Source: Strobilurus pachycystidiatus | Taxonomy: Eukaryota; Basidiomycota; Agaricomycetes; Agaricales; Physalacriaceae | Length of the DNA: 64,000 nt | Assembly: GCA_019915135.1 (NCBI GenBank) | Contig: JAHLMK010000009.1 | Span: forward strand, 1,922,001 to 1,986,000 | Direction: 5' to 3' | Part shown: one piece after another, positions 33,809-45,122 of the stretch | How the letters are laid out: every line of letters begins with the position of its first letter | How positions within the stretch are numbered: the stretch's first letter is position 1 | Made by a program: the position numbers and the translations under genes | The notes under the pieces: generated by a model | The model's input: the letters and a program-made list of their open reading frames with translations, nothing else | Database searches by the model: none | Told to the model about the DNA's origin: nothing

Positions 33809-35262
33809 TTACAAAGTTGACAGCAATTTCTCCTTTGCCTTCCGCTCTTCCTCCTTAGCACGAAATCCCATCTCCCGTAGCCGCATAAGACCTCCTTGGA
33901 GACTCTTCATATGTACCTCGGCTGGAATAGTTGAACCCGTCAATGCAGGTGTCGCAACTTTCTGACGAATGACCTCCAAATCTCCCCTCATCTCCTGAAG
34001 CGTCTGGATGGCAGAGACTACATGCGTCAGAGCAGCCTTCCGGTATCCAGTGACAGCCATCAGGAGCTTCAATCCACGATCATACCTACGCACTGAGGCC
34101 TGGTTTCCGCCCAAAATTGTCCACAAAGAGGACAAGACCTCGTCTCGCTTGGCCGTAATTCCAGCATCTTCACGGGAAACCAGCTCTGTGATGATGTCAA
34201 GGTGTGCTTCAAGATTGATCAGATTCTGCATCTGAACTTGACTCTCGAGAGTGAGACGTTCCGCGGTGCGTTCAAGATAATCCATCGAGTCTGCAAAAGT
34301 CTGGAGAATGGTGGCTTCCGTGATGGAGGAGATGGATTTCCAAGGTTTATACCAAGGGACTTCGACAGGAACTGAGGCTTGGCGTACCGAGGCAATAGAA
34401 GACAATGCGTGGTCGTTGACTGATATCACACTAGACAATGTGTTCAGCAGAGATTTGGTCTTTTCCAAGGACACACACCCGTCTATTGCGTATTTCATAT
34501 GTGAACTAAGGATCTGGAGACCCTCAGATGTATCTCTGGCATCGCGAGCAAAGTCTGCCAAGACCTCGGCCAGCCGATGGCGTGAGAGAAGGTCGCTGAC
34601 CTGTACCACAGCTATGAGATCCTTGGTTGCAATCTCTGACACCTTCATCTCCAACGATATGGTGGATCCCCCAGTGGAGTCCGCCAGGATCCTCTCAAAG
34701 GTGGTACTTTGAACTTGAATCAAAGAGGGAAAATCCGCCCGGACGGGAACCGATGCAGTAGAGGGGTTCAAAGAGTTACATAAGGGGAAAAGCCCCGATA
34801 TGCCGGGAATGTAGCATAGCTCGCGCGCGTAAGGAGCAATCGCACGACCGACGAGATAGACAGTGATGTGTAAGAACACAATCGCAATCAATGGCCCTTT
34901 GAGCAAGCGCATCGCCGAATTGGTAATGTCCAAAAGGTAGGCCAGGATGATGTAGAGGGTTTCGACGCAAGTGTGAGCAATCCGGGGGCCAAGTTGACCT
35001 CGAAGATCTCTGGGCAAGTTCCTTTGGGGTTCAGCACCGTCGAAGAAATCTAATCGAACTTTGCGTCGCCTATCATTGACAGGGGTGCAGGTAGGAGAGC
35101 GACGATGATAACGCCCCCCCGTTCGTATCGTTCTGTCCGAGTCCGAGTCTGTGGATGATGAGTCGCCGTATTCCCACCTCCTCTCAAGTGAAGTCAAGTC
35201 CTGGTTGAACGTGTGAAAGATCTGAGTATATCATTCTCGTGAAATTCACGTACATCGGCCAT
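33809..35262 (-). CDS. Hypothetical single-pass membrane protein with long coiled/helical domain
   Basis: Two exons: a 9-nt first exon (35262-35254, ATGGCCGAT) and 35200-33809, joined in phase 0 across a 53-nt intron with a GTACGT donor, giving 466 residues. Without the tiny exon the long frame has no ATG near its start. Residues 1-75 are acidic/Ser then basic. Residues about 85-124 are hydrophobic with a clear helix near 105-123 (LIAIVFLHITVYLVGRA). The remaining 340 residues are helical and heptad-like, with LSLEMKVSEIATKDLIAVVQ and a Lys/Glu-rich end (FRAKEEERKAKEKLL) suggesting a coiled coil. I recall many basidiomycete proteins with this layout and no assigned role. It lies between two inverted MYND genes and is divergent from the one at 36021. 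Confidence 0.8.
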
Positions 35263-35427
35263 GATATGATTCTGTGAGGAAGACTCTGAGGAAACCACGG
35301 TCGTCTTGGCCAAGTACACCGCGTGTTCTACACGATCCTTGACCGACGGACGACGGACGTAAAATAACTGTCACGGACCGTAATGCCGCAAAAGCCGCCT
35401 TTTGCCGACTAAGGATTGAGATCATCA

Positions 35428-35511
35428 GGCGATCAGGAATGGTCCGTGCCGAGTATGAATAAAATAGAATCATCATCATCAATTACTCGGCACGGACCTA
35501 TTCTGATCGCC
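35428..35511. repeat. Foldback hairpin with 28-bp arms (MITE-like)
   Basis: The left arm 35428-35455 (starts GGCGATCAG, ends CCGTGCCGAGTA) is the near-perfect reverse complement of the right arm 35484-35511 (TACTCGGCACGGACC...GATCGCC). The differences are confined to the GGAATG/GAATAG centre of each arm. The 28-nt loop is AT-rich with an AATAAA word and CAT triplets. Confidence 0.85.
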
Positions 35512-35937
35512 GGACGCTAGATCATAGACTCTATGGTAGAGTGAGTGCGGACAAGACCGTCTCGTGGTGGTCCCCTAGCCCGGCGTTCGACGGCGCCTGC
35601 ACACTCTGACCAGGTTCCACGTTCTTGACATCTCCTAGCCAACTGGTCGTTCTGCATATCCAGAGAGCCACAAATGCAAACTGTATCATATCAGCATGAG
35701 CTGAGTTTCGGAGCAACAAATGGTGGGTGCGCGAACAGCCGCAGTTGCAGGTACTTATCGTCCCGTTGACATCCAAAAGAGTCGGGAGGGACTCCTGCGA
35801 TCACGACTGACGGTCGGAGAACAAGACGCGCGGGGCCTGGAAACGCGGGAAACGTATGCACATACAGTAGGTCAGCATGCTAAAGCATATGTGATATGTG
35901 GATGTTGCACAGCGGTCTTAGCGAAGTGAGGCCAGGA

Positions 35938-35958
35938 TATATATGCGTCAATCACGTG
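35938..35958 (+). promoter_or_regulatory. TATA-like element and CACGTG box
   Basis: TATATAT at 35938-35944 lies about 80 nt before the ATG at 36021, and a perfect CACGTG E-box is at 35953-35958, between TATA and start. Confidence 0.45.
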
Positions 35959-36020
35959 TCTACTCAATCAATCTATCCGGTATTTTTCCCCTTAGATCTG
36001 ATCTATATCTTCGCTCGTGA

Positions 36021-37998
36021 ATGGCCAAAAAGAAGCTGACAACGGCAAACTTGGCCCAACCTTCCAGCGCTCAAACAAAGGTAACACACTGATGGGTCCA
36101 TTCCTCATCGTCTTAACCTGTAATTTCACAGCGCAAGTTGCTCTCTCGGGATGCGGATTCGCATGAGGCACTTCAGAACTTGTTCAGTCATTCCGGAACA
36201 GAGAGTGCCTCCCAAAGCGCTGTGGTCGCTCTCAGATCGGAGGCTTTGGTCTTCTGGCTCCAGGAGGGTCCAACTCTCACGGACGAATTCCAGCTGATCA
36301 TGCAATCCACCATCGTATCTGCTCTGCCACGCTATCCCAAACTTATCATGGAAAGTTGCAGCGTTCTCTCAGCGTGGATCATTCGTCTCTTGGAAATGTA
36401 TCTCAGCGAATCTTTCCCTGAACCTCCCCCCATCCTTATTTCGACGACTTTCAAGGCCTTGGGCAGCGCCATCACCGCGATCACATCCAACGGGCTTCTG
36501 TCCAAGCAGATTACACGGGAGCTGCTCGCCACTCGACAATATGCCCTACTGCTAAAGGCATTTGGGAAGTCATACACCCTAGATGATCTATCTGTTCACG
36601 TTACACTGCTCAAAATGACGCGAATGCTACAGGAGGACAAGCAACTAGAACCAAAAATCCAGCTCGCAGACGCCGACGTGATGCGTGATCGCAGTTGGAT
36701 AGATACATCTTGCGAATGCACGGTCAAGAAGATCGTTGCCCTGACATCCATCTACTCATACCCTCTCCCGTCGCAATTGTCCGACATCACAGAGATGTTG
36801 GACAGCGCTTCCCATCTCCTCTTTTTCATGGTCAGGAAGCGCCAGCCACCAGCTTCCGCAGATCTTATTTCCAGGTTACACTTGACGCACGGGAGCCTCT
36901 GGCGCATCTGTGATTTTCTCTACCTTTGTGTATTTCCCACCCTTGGTGACCTATCCACCTTCGAGGACAAGGAAAAGAAACTGGTGCTCAAGGATGCTGC
37001 CCACGCACTTGGTATCTGCATGGAGTACATCTGTCATAGCCTCCAATGCGGACAACAATGGGTGCCCGAGGCTCTGCGCGCGCATGTCCTTCAGATTCTC
37101 ATCAGATCTGATCATTTTGGTTTCGTCCATGCGGCTTCCTTCAGGTCTCAGCCTTTCAACATTTGTCAGAGCGTCGCGGACATTCTGGATCATCTGGCTT
37201 TGAACATAGTCCACCCCAGGATATTCCACATGGTGCGGAAACGCCTAGGCAGAATGCAGGCCGTGCCCTGCCATGTTAGAGTTCGAACGGCATGGAATCA
37301 ATTGCAGGACGCCATTAGCAAAATTGCTTTCTATATGGACGGCATGAAAGGGCCAGGAAGTCCCCCGCTCTCCATGACTTGTGAAGGCTCGGAGGTATGC
37401 TCATTCTGTCATTCCCTCCAAAGGCTTATCGCAACCTCTATATAGTGTCCGACGCGGGCATTCAAGCAATGTGGCGGCTGTAGAGTGTCCGCCTATTGCT
37501 CGAAGGCTTGCCAGAAAACCGCCTGGGAGTCTCATCGCGAATTCTGTCACGAGGCAGTGGCAGTGCAGAAAGGTACTCCCCCACACAGTAACTGTCGGTT
37601 CGATTGCTCAATTTCTTATAGATGGTGTACTTGGGCATTTGTCCAGTGCGAAGGAAGCTTTCTTCGATGCATTTTTTGGTTTGATCCTTGACCGCGATGA
37701 ATTTGATGGGAGGATATTATCTGAACAAAAGCGAGACTTCATTATCAAGCATCGAAAGAAACTAGGACGGGGCGGATATTTGGATCATGAGCTGATTTAC
37801 GTTTTAGATCATACGTTCAGCCCTTTCACCATCACAGTGGAGGTGGCTGAACCAGATGACCTAGCGTGGTTCATGGAACATGTAGAGAGAAATGGCGGCG
37901 GTAGGCTATACAGCATGTACAAGTGGATCGTTCCATGGGCCGGGACTAGTCTCACAGGCTCGTCGACCGATCATTGGAGTAAATTACACATCCGATAG
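36021..37998 (+). CDS. MYND-type zinc finger protein (paralogue of 29212-31251)
   Basis: Exons 36021-36080, 36132-37394, 37446-37572 and 37622-37998; introns 51, 51 and 49 nt; 608 residues; phases 0, 0, 1 as in the minus-strand paralogue. The ATG at 36021 opens MAKKKLTTANLAQPSSAQTK, then RKLLSRDADSHEALQNLF. The long second exon codes a helical region aligned by eye with the paralogue (for example LRAHVLQILIRSDHFGF against VRAHLLSLVLKTDRFLF, and IVHPRIFHMVRKRLGRM against VVNPNIFRVVQKRLKRM). The MYND finger is CGGCRVSAYCSKACQ then TAWESHREFC. The tail EAFFDAFFGLILDRDEFDG matches the paralogue's FFDEFFKLIFLDNLF. Probably a scaffold or regulatory protein; function unknown. Confidence 0.87.
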
Positions 37999-39249
37999 CT
38001 AAAACATCCACAGTCATTCATGTTATAGCCACGATGTCGAAGTCGCGATTGTTGTGCGTCTCTGGCGTTCAAAACTATCGTCGTTCTTTGCCCAAAGAGT
38101 GAATTTGTGTAGATTCCTCAATGCGGAGACGCCAACAGCGTCAAAGTGCCGTGCCATAAGCCCGGGGCTTTGAATCTGGGAGTGGGTAGCGAGGACGCTC
38201 GGCACGACGTCCACGCGCATCTATCCACGCGCATTTCCGGTTATTCGATCCACTCAAAGTCGCGAGGCTCTTTAAATTTCGGAAGGGCGGTACGGAGGGT
38301 ACGGGTCATGAGGTCCGGTACATCGCTCTTCCCGTATGCCCGGCGAAACGCGTAGCGACTTGACGCGACAGGCGAAGACTGAGTCGTCTTCGACGCGTCA
38401 ATAAAGTCTAGACCGCGCTTCAGGTTCTATTGGTCGTCGCCAAAGTAGAGATCGACCGTGTGGAAGATCTTGTGGCATGAAATATCTCGGTGGAAGCCTG
38501 AAACATGCAACCGGGATTGAATATGGCGGCGTGAAATACTGTGAGCAATGCGGGCCCGGATCTCCGGTGGCGTTCGCTGCAAGGCCGGCTCGTCCACGGA
38601 AAGAATCTGTCATTTTGGTTTAGCAGAGAATGAGAGCCGAAAAAGTAGACTCACTCTTCTCTCGCGGCAGGAATTCGATGTTGGTTGGATCTCTCTGTTT
38701 GACGGGTCCAAGTTCATTGCAGCCTTGAAATCTGTACAAAACATCGAGAAAGCTTAATGCACGACGAACAGATTACGCACCTTGCTGCGCCTTGGCCAAC
38801 AACTTGTCCCCGGCCGACTTTCTAGCTTTCCCTCTTGCCAACCACGCCCGCGTCAGGTCCACTTTTGGCTGAATCTTGGGGCGTGAACATGGACGGCCGG
38901 GGTATAGTGCCCCCACGTTAGGGTGCGGCTGGCACGGCAGTGAACCGAGCTAGCTCTACGAATAGTCGTAGACGCCGTCGTCGTCCAATACAGTTCCAGT
39001 GCCGTCGGTATTGCTGGAAACGGCGTCGCTAACGCCGCCGCCGCCGACGGGATGAAGCACAGGGGATGCGGGTCGAACGTTGACGGTGAGGCTAGACGGT
39101 GGCTGTGCTTAGAACTTTGACAAATGAACAGTTGTTACCACGGACTTTGCGCGGACTGCAACTGCACGAAGGTCAACTCAACTGGAGAGAAGTCCCAGCA
39201 CGACTCTGCAGTCCGAAGATATGGGTCAGGGTCCTGCTTTGCGTTGAAC
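37999..39249. other. Intergenic, no gene seen
   Basis: About 1.25 kb with only short frames. The stretch 38940-39080 is rich in GCCGTCG/GCCGCCGCC triplet-like sequence. Confidence 0.45.
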
Positions 39250-40668
39250 TCAATGAAGGGCCCACCACTCAATGAAGTCCGCGAGGCAATCGACACCTCC
39301 AGCTTGGTCGTAGTCGTAACCAGTGTTGATGTAGGCGAATGAATAAAGAGACCTGGGATTTGTTGGAGGAGGAGAAAACTTTCGCGCCGGTTCTGTACCA
39401 AAGACGGAGTGGTCGGTGGACAACAGATGTCACAGCGGGCCCATTCGTGAAAGGAGTGTCTACATTGCGAAACAACAGTGGATACCCGAGCATGTCAAGA
39501 GCCGATCCGGGACAGTATCGTAGTCTCGCGCATTCAGTGGGGTGCGTGATGGCATCGAGTGGTCTGGCCGAAGCATCAGACGTCAAACCGACAAACGTCA
39601 ATGACAGCTCACATCTTTTGTCTTTCCCTTGCGAGCCAATTTTGCGATCCGCGATGAAGAATCTACCGACTTCCGTGGCGTGGGGGCGTATCCTGACCAT
39701 CTTGGATAAAACTGCTAGTCGGAGATATGCCAGGGTCCTCTACGTAGAAACCGGAGCGTTAGAGAACAGCTGGATGGAAAACGCTTCGCGAGTAAGCGTT
39801 GAATGTCAAACCATTGCAAGTCTAAACAAAAAAGATGAAGAGGGAATATAATCAAATGGGGAAAGACAGAACATACTGTGTTATGAGCGAATCAAAACCC
39901 ACGAGCAGTTGCTAGCAGTATAGAACACTGTCATGGTCTTGGACAGGATATCAAGAGATCGCAGGATGTCGGTGCAGAAGATGAAATTTGAAGTACCAGC
40001 GGCAAAGGCTTGCACCATGCCAAAACAACGTCTTATCCTGTCGTCTAGGTGGCATACGCCCAATTCTATCGCGGTATGGCACCATATAGTGGGAGCTTTC
40101 CGCTAGGGCTACGGACAACGGGGTTTCGAAACCGTTGCCGGTAGAAGACAAGTTGAAAAGACGTCCGCCGCGTCAATGAAATCGACAGACGTGGACCGAA
40201 AGCTGAGGTTCCGTTAAAGATGCCGGGCCCTGTCATCCACGCAACGGTCTCGGCCGTGGGCACAAGATGGGTGTGCAGCCCGAAATAGTTGATATTTCTG
40301 AGCATATCGCTTGAGAGTGAGTCGATGGTGCAGAGGAAGCGCGTGGTATTCACTGGGTGAACTGCTGGCCAACACTGCTCCAAATCGACCACGGAGCTCC
40401 AACAAACTGGCGTATTGTCGATGGCCTCGACACCACGTTTAGGTGTGAAGAGTGTCGGTGACCGTCGTCGCGGCAGTGGGCCGAGGAGTATCAATGTGGT
40501 GTTTGAGTTGGAGGTTAGAGTCGGGGCCGAGTCGATTCCTCGTCTCCTCGCCGGCTGACAATTATCATTCCAGATCCAGACTGCTCGAAGGTAATCACTC
40601 CACTCAAAGATGAGCGTGGTAACACCCACCTTCCATCAGAGCTCGTTGCGATCTCAACCGCATTGATT
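39250..40668 (-). CDS. Hypothetical gene, partly resolved exons
   Basis: The last exon is secure: a donor GTACAG in the 39380s and acceptor CCCAG join RPLRLW to SLYSFAYINTGYDYD and the end ADFIEWWALH, stop at 39250-39252. Upstream, the long minus-strand frame 40560-40066 reads like coding sequence (CWSSVVDLEQCWPAVHPV, MLRNINYFGLHTHLVPTAET). An exon around 39835-39745 codes LQWFDIQRLLAKRFPSS. The links between these blocks are not settled. A start at the ATG near 40668 (MRLRSQRALME), spliced with a GTGGGT donor, was considered but leads to a stop. An opposing plus-strand frame of 170 codons (39339-39851) begins with ATG and cannot be excluded. No domain recognised. Confidence 0.4.
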
Positions 40669-41959
40669 CGGTTCTGTTTGAGAAATAGCATATGTGAGGA
40701 AAGCTAGGCCGAGAGGGTCAGTAAATGTAACGAAAGTCAAGGCGCAGTGCAGCGCACCTTGCCCGCGGACTTGGAGGCCAAGTTCTCTGCGCCGTGCGTG
40801 GCTCCCTCTGGGAGCTTGCGCCCTCCCTCTGCCCAACTTCGGCTCCGGACGGTGCGAGCCTCCATTGCACCAAGTCGTATGTGTATGCGCTCAAGCGCGC
40901 TAGTCCTGGTGACGTTGATCCGTTGCGGCCGTCATTTCCACGTCCGGCACTTGGCTGGAGCGTTGTTCAGCAGTCGCCGCTGGTGTCAGCGCGAGCGCAG
41001 GAAGCCTGGGTGATGCATTGCAGCGGCACAAGCTTAAGGGAAAGAGGGAAGCATAATGGGGCCGATCGTGAGGGTAAGTGGACAAGGTCGATCAGGGGCG
41101 CCTTCCCTTGCTCAAGCCTTAGTAAGTAGTACTTACAGTCGGTCTTGAGTCAGTCTGTTATTCTATTCTGTCAACTTTCTCAACGGTTGCTCGAAGACGT
41201 TTAGAATATGTAGTATTATAGCATCTCTAGGTACACATATTGACTCGGTAAGCAAAGTAGGAGAGGAGGGAAGGAGAGACGACTCGTCTCTCCGGACAAA
41301 CGACAGAACAAAATACCTTGTGCCGTCACCTACCTACCTACCTACCAGGAGGTTCTGAGTGCGCTGCATTTCATCTCCGTTGCTATACCGTAAACTATAC
41401 CTCTCGTTAGCTTTGGAGTTTCCTCTTTCGATGGGTTTTTATATTTTACCTGGCTCTTAGCGCATGGGCTCGATTGTCATCGAGGCCCGCTTGTTCATAG
41501 CCTACAGGAACAGCGATATCTAAACAACTGTGAACGACCGCTCCTTGACTCGTTCATTGTTTACCTTCGAAACAAAGAGATCATCACTTCAAGGAACCAC
41601 AAACCAAGAAGGTGTTGTATTTTTTGTCGTCGTGGTCGGGGCGGGACGCGTGCGCCATCGTCGCCATCGTTACATTCCGCACGCGCCATCGTTACATTCG
41701 TGAATCGTCATGGATGGTCGTTCGAGTGATGAGTAGCCGTCGTCGTGGCAATTATGAATGGATGTACGCCGAAGACTCTTGGGGGTGTGAGAATCGGGGC
41801 TGCCTTCGTTTCTCTGTCTCGTGGCCAGACAACAATTCCAGATATGTGTGATCCAGACTGCATGAAAGGTAAATGCTGCACTCCACGAAAAGGGCATCGA
41901 CACCGACCTTCCAGAGCCCGGTCGCACTCAATCGACGTCGACAGTACCTGTTCGTTCGG
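40669..41959. other. Intergenic, no gene seen
   Basis: GC-rich 40740-41010, then AT-richer DNA with the ACCT microsatellite. It may contain the eroded 5' part of the gypsy element that follows. Confidence 0.4.
41328..41346. repeat. ACCT microsatellite
   Basis: Four perfect ACCT units plus ACC. Confidence 0.9.
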
Positions 41960-43225
41960 GCGCTTTTTGGTAACGTAGTCGTAGACCTCCGTGCACATAA
42001 TGCGAATACGCAGAAGATGGCCTCGCCGATGCCCGTGATCGATGGGATTCTTCGCCGAGTGACGCGCTGCAAGTACCGGTCATTGGTGGATAGCAGTGAC
42101 GCGTAAGAGCAGGTTCGTGTCTCGCCGAGCAGGTTCGTGTCTCGCCAGAACATGTCGACAGAACGACTGTATCTACGCCCAATGGAGAATATGATTAGTT
42201 TTGTGATGCAGCAGGGTGACGGCAATGCACCCGCTACACTTCATCAAGCACTGACGAATCGTATTTTCTCGCCTTATATCGGATGGTTCATGGATGTATA
42301 CGTCAATGACTTTATCGTCTATCAAATACACTGGAAGAACACATACAACACGTTAAAACATGTATCGATGTTCTTGGGAAGGAGAAATTCTACCTCGGAG
42401 AACACAGAGTGTTCTTCTTCGCCAAAGAATTGAAGTCGGTCGCATTATCGACAAGGCCGGTATCCGGATGGATCCTGACAAAGTAAATTCAGTCATGAAA
42501 TGGCCTACACCCACGAATAGAGACTTACTTCGTGGGTTCCTAGGATCCGTAGGGTAACTTGCTGACGATGCCGGCGATGATGATGTGAATGTTCGCGATC
42601 ACAGGCGACACGGTTCCATTCCGCTGGGGCTACACCGAACAGCGTGCCTTCCAAGAAATGTATGGAGCAAGCGCGTCACCACAAGCGAAAACCGTTACAC
42701 TACTCACCAAAGGTGCCACCGATATGAATGGGAACCGACAGATGTAGTACCGGCGTTGCGGGTTTCATCCGTCAGGGCAACGATGGGCGAAAGGCAAGTT
42801 ATATCGCTGCTTTCTAGTAATTACCATTCTGCGAAGCTCAACTCCGCTCAGCAGAACTATATTCATGTTGACTGGAATTGGAACATTAGCCAGAATTGAA
42901 ATAACGTTCGCTACATACGGCACCGAGAAATCTTACATGGTGTTAAATTCACGTCGATCACCGACCACAAAAGTCTAGTATTCCGCCACAAAGAGACTTG
43001 ACGATGACTTCCAAGGATGTCAAGCACGATGGATAGAGAAAATTGGCGGCTTCGACTTCACTGTGAAGTACGACTCGGAAACGGAACATTGTGGCAGACG
43101 CGTTATTGCGCATATACTCGAACGACGCGCCAGGGACTGTACGCGCGTCAGACAGTGAGTACAAGTATCATGATATTGTTGACAATGACTCACCGAATGA
43201 TACGCCCGTGGTGATCGGTCTTGAG
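41960..43225 (+). mobile_element. Dead Ty3/gypsy retrotransposon fragment (reverse transcriptase and RNase H)
   Basis: Pol blocks occur in canonical order but in shifting frames: VVDLRAHNANTQKMASPMP and IDGILRRV (about 41975-42060), EQVRVSP, SFVMQQGDGNAPAT and IFSPYIGWFMDVYVNDFIVY (42200-42322), the RT connection RIIDKAGIRMDPDKVNSVM and KWPTPTNRDLLRGFLGSVG (42440-42557), SAKLNSAQQNY (about 42835) and the RNase H block ITDHKSLVF (about 42955). The catalytic YxDD motif reads YVND, with AAT at 42305-42307. A 20-bp tandem duplication and further frameshifts break the frame. No gag, integrase or LTR pair was recognised, so only the middle of the element survives. The end near 43225 is judged from loss of Pol-like sequence. 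Confidence 0.85.
42107..42146. repeat. Perfect 20-bp tandem duplication inside the RT relic
   Basis: GAGCAGGTTCGTGTCTCGCC occurs at 42107-42126 and again at 42127-42146. Twenty is not a multiple of three, so it shifts the frame between the EQVRVSP block and the QQGDGNAPAT block. Confidence 0.95.
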
Positions 43226-43253
43226 GCAGGTTTAGCAATGTCTTGGACGGTGG

Positions 43254-43274
43254 TGAGAGCTGAGAGCTGAGAGC
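43254..43274. repeat. Three tandem TGAGAGC units
   Basis: Perfect 7-bp repeat, three copies, at the downstream edge of the gypsy relic and about 110 bp before the start of the MYND gene. Confidence 0.9.
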
Positions 43275-43382
43275 TGAAATCTGAGACCCAGTGGGAAGTC
43301 TGGCGCCCACCGTGGTGATAACGTAAGAGAACGAACTTTGAGCCAAGCTCCGCCTCATCACCTCTTTCTCTTGTCATCCGTC

Positions 43383-44704
43383 ATGTCTCTAACAGAAATC
43401 CGGACCCCCAGGAACACAACGTGCGACCATTGCGACCGCCATCTAGATGTAATTCATGTGACCAATCCTCTGAGCTGCTCGAAGTGCCTTGGAAGAAATA
43501 TCAAGAGACTATCACAATGTTCCAGCTGCCGGTTGGCGACGTATTGTGTGAGATCTCGCAGACAAGTCTGCTAGTATGCTACTTACCGATAGTTTGATCT
43601 AGGGAACTGCCTGTCAGCAAAGTGATTGGCCATCTCATAAGATTCAATGCCACCTCTATCGGAAACAACAGCAAGCTTCTGAAACGCTAGGCTTCGGGCG
43701 CCGTCACATCGACTTCATACAGTGGTGCAGGAGAAATGTTAGCAAGGCCTGCCACGTCCCAGCCAGTTGGGCATTGGGTGTTGGAACGGACCACAATTCT
43801 TCAGGTGAATATAGTAAGAAATCACTTGTGCTTACTCAAACTATTGATTAGCCACCCACTTGTTTCTTGTACACCTTGATGTTGAAGAAAAAGCAGATGC
43901 TGGCGGATTGAACTCGAGCTTTGCATACCGGTTACGGTCCGCCGCCTGCATCACGGACGATGATTTCAAGCGACTGTGTGGTGTGGGATGTCCAGAGCCT
44001 GAGGACGGATTCGCGCGAATCTGCATCATCGACGATGGGTGTCCTGCCATGCTCAATACGTACACGCACGCAGTCCATTGGAGTGGGGCCCAAATGCGCA
44101 GTCAATTGTGGCCTACCATGGATTGTGATTGGATGGAGATGCTACGGACGGGCGTCAGTACTGGGCGAAATTTCTCCGTCTACGAGTATCTTCACCCTGT
44201 GGGGTCCAGCGTTGAGAAGACTTGTGCGAAGCTCGATGCCTTGAAGCGATGGGCAAGGAAACATGGTGAGGTTATTGGGACTGCGGCATGGCGAGCCATG
44301 GAGCTCAAGATGCATCCCACAAAGCTGAGTGAGTATGCCGATCGCTGCCATTCCGTGTACTCATTATACTTGCATAACAAGTAACGCACTGCCTTGTTCT
44401 CGAAATTGAATCGGAAGAGCGCCCCGGACTAAAGTTCTCCCATTCGGTCCTAAACGCAACGGTACAATCCCTATCCGAGGTCCAGAAACTTTTCAATGTG
44501 GATATATACCCCCTTGGACAGCATGAGTTGCGCTCGATGCTTCTCCAGCAATCCAGAGTCATACGCACAATCATCACGTTACGCGATGTGCCATTCCCGA
44601 AGAACCTCTATAGTGTTGCGTTGCACCAGTGCGACGTCCGGGGGATGTACGACTGCGAATGGTACAACATCCTGACAGGGATTGTGGATGGAGATGTTCT
44701 ATAA
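43383..44704 (+). CDS. MYND-type zinc finger protein, short form
   Basis: Exons 43383-43547, 43603-43804, 43852-44328 and 44382-44704; introns 55, 47 and 53 nt; 388 residues; phases 0, 1, 1. The finger is at the N-terminus: CDHC (about 14-17), CSKC, then CSSCRLATYCGTACQ and SDWPSHKIQC. The intron at 43548-43602 falls inside it, and splicing recreates the YCxxxC core. The rest is a mixed domain with DDFKRLCGVGCPEPEDGF, VHWSGAQMRSQLWPTMDCDW and a C-terminal exon ending LTGIVDGDVL. The arrangement (N-terminal finger, about 330-residue tail) differs from the two longer MYND genes, so it is a separate branch rather than a third copy of that pair. No broken frame. Function unknown. Confidence 0.85.
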
Positions 44705-45122
44705 AGATATGAGGCATAAACTATCTGTCTGTACGCGGAACTCGACGCATGATGACAACTGATGTACACATCAAAATTGTTGAACTTCTGCCTCCCCACA
44801 TAGACCTTCTCGTAGTCTTCCTTCACAAAATACGAGATCCGTGTTCCCAGAGAGGCCGACTCTTGAATGCTAGGGTCACACTTCGAGGTTCCGGGGCACT
44901 GCCAGTGCTAAGTGTCCCGGTTGTCACTTACAGAAGTTTCTCCGGAATTCCCCCGTCGTGCAGGCACCAACTCCTGCTGACTCATCGCTCTTTTCGTCAT
45001 CTCCTGCTGACTCTGTGAGTCGCCACGGCACCCTTATACCACTGACACGTCCGTTCATCTCCCGATGCCAGCGCCCGGGACGTAGCGACCGTCCTATCCT
45101 AGCCGATCAAAGCCAATCACGG
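44705..45122. other. Intergenic or decayed 5' part of the MSH4 relic
   Basis: Ser/Pro-rich plus-strand frames from about 44958 run toward the MSH4-like sequence and may be its eroded N-terminus. Nothing else seen. Confidence 0.4.

Larger units (their letters stand above)
35263..36020. promoter_or_regulatory. Divergent intergenic region between the membrane-protein and MYND genes
   Basis: 758 bp between two outward-facing start codons (35262 minus, 36021 plus), so it must hold both promoters. It contains the foldback hairpin 35428-35511 and the TATA/E-box pair at 35938-35958. Confidence 0.55.

Noticed and set aside
39339..39851. 170-codon plus-strand ATG frame
   Set aside because: Overlaps a minus-strand gene whose last exon splices cleanly; the plus frame has no recognisable domain. 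Not fully excluded.
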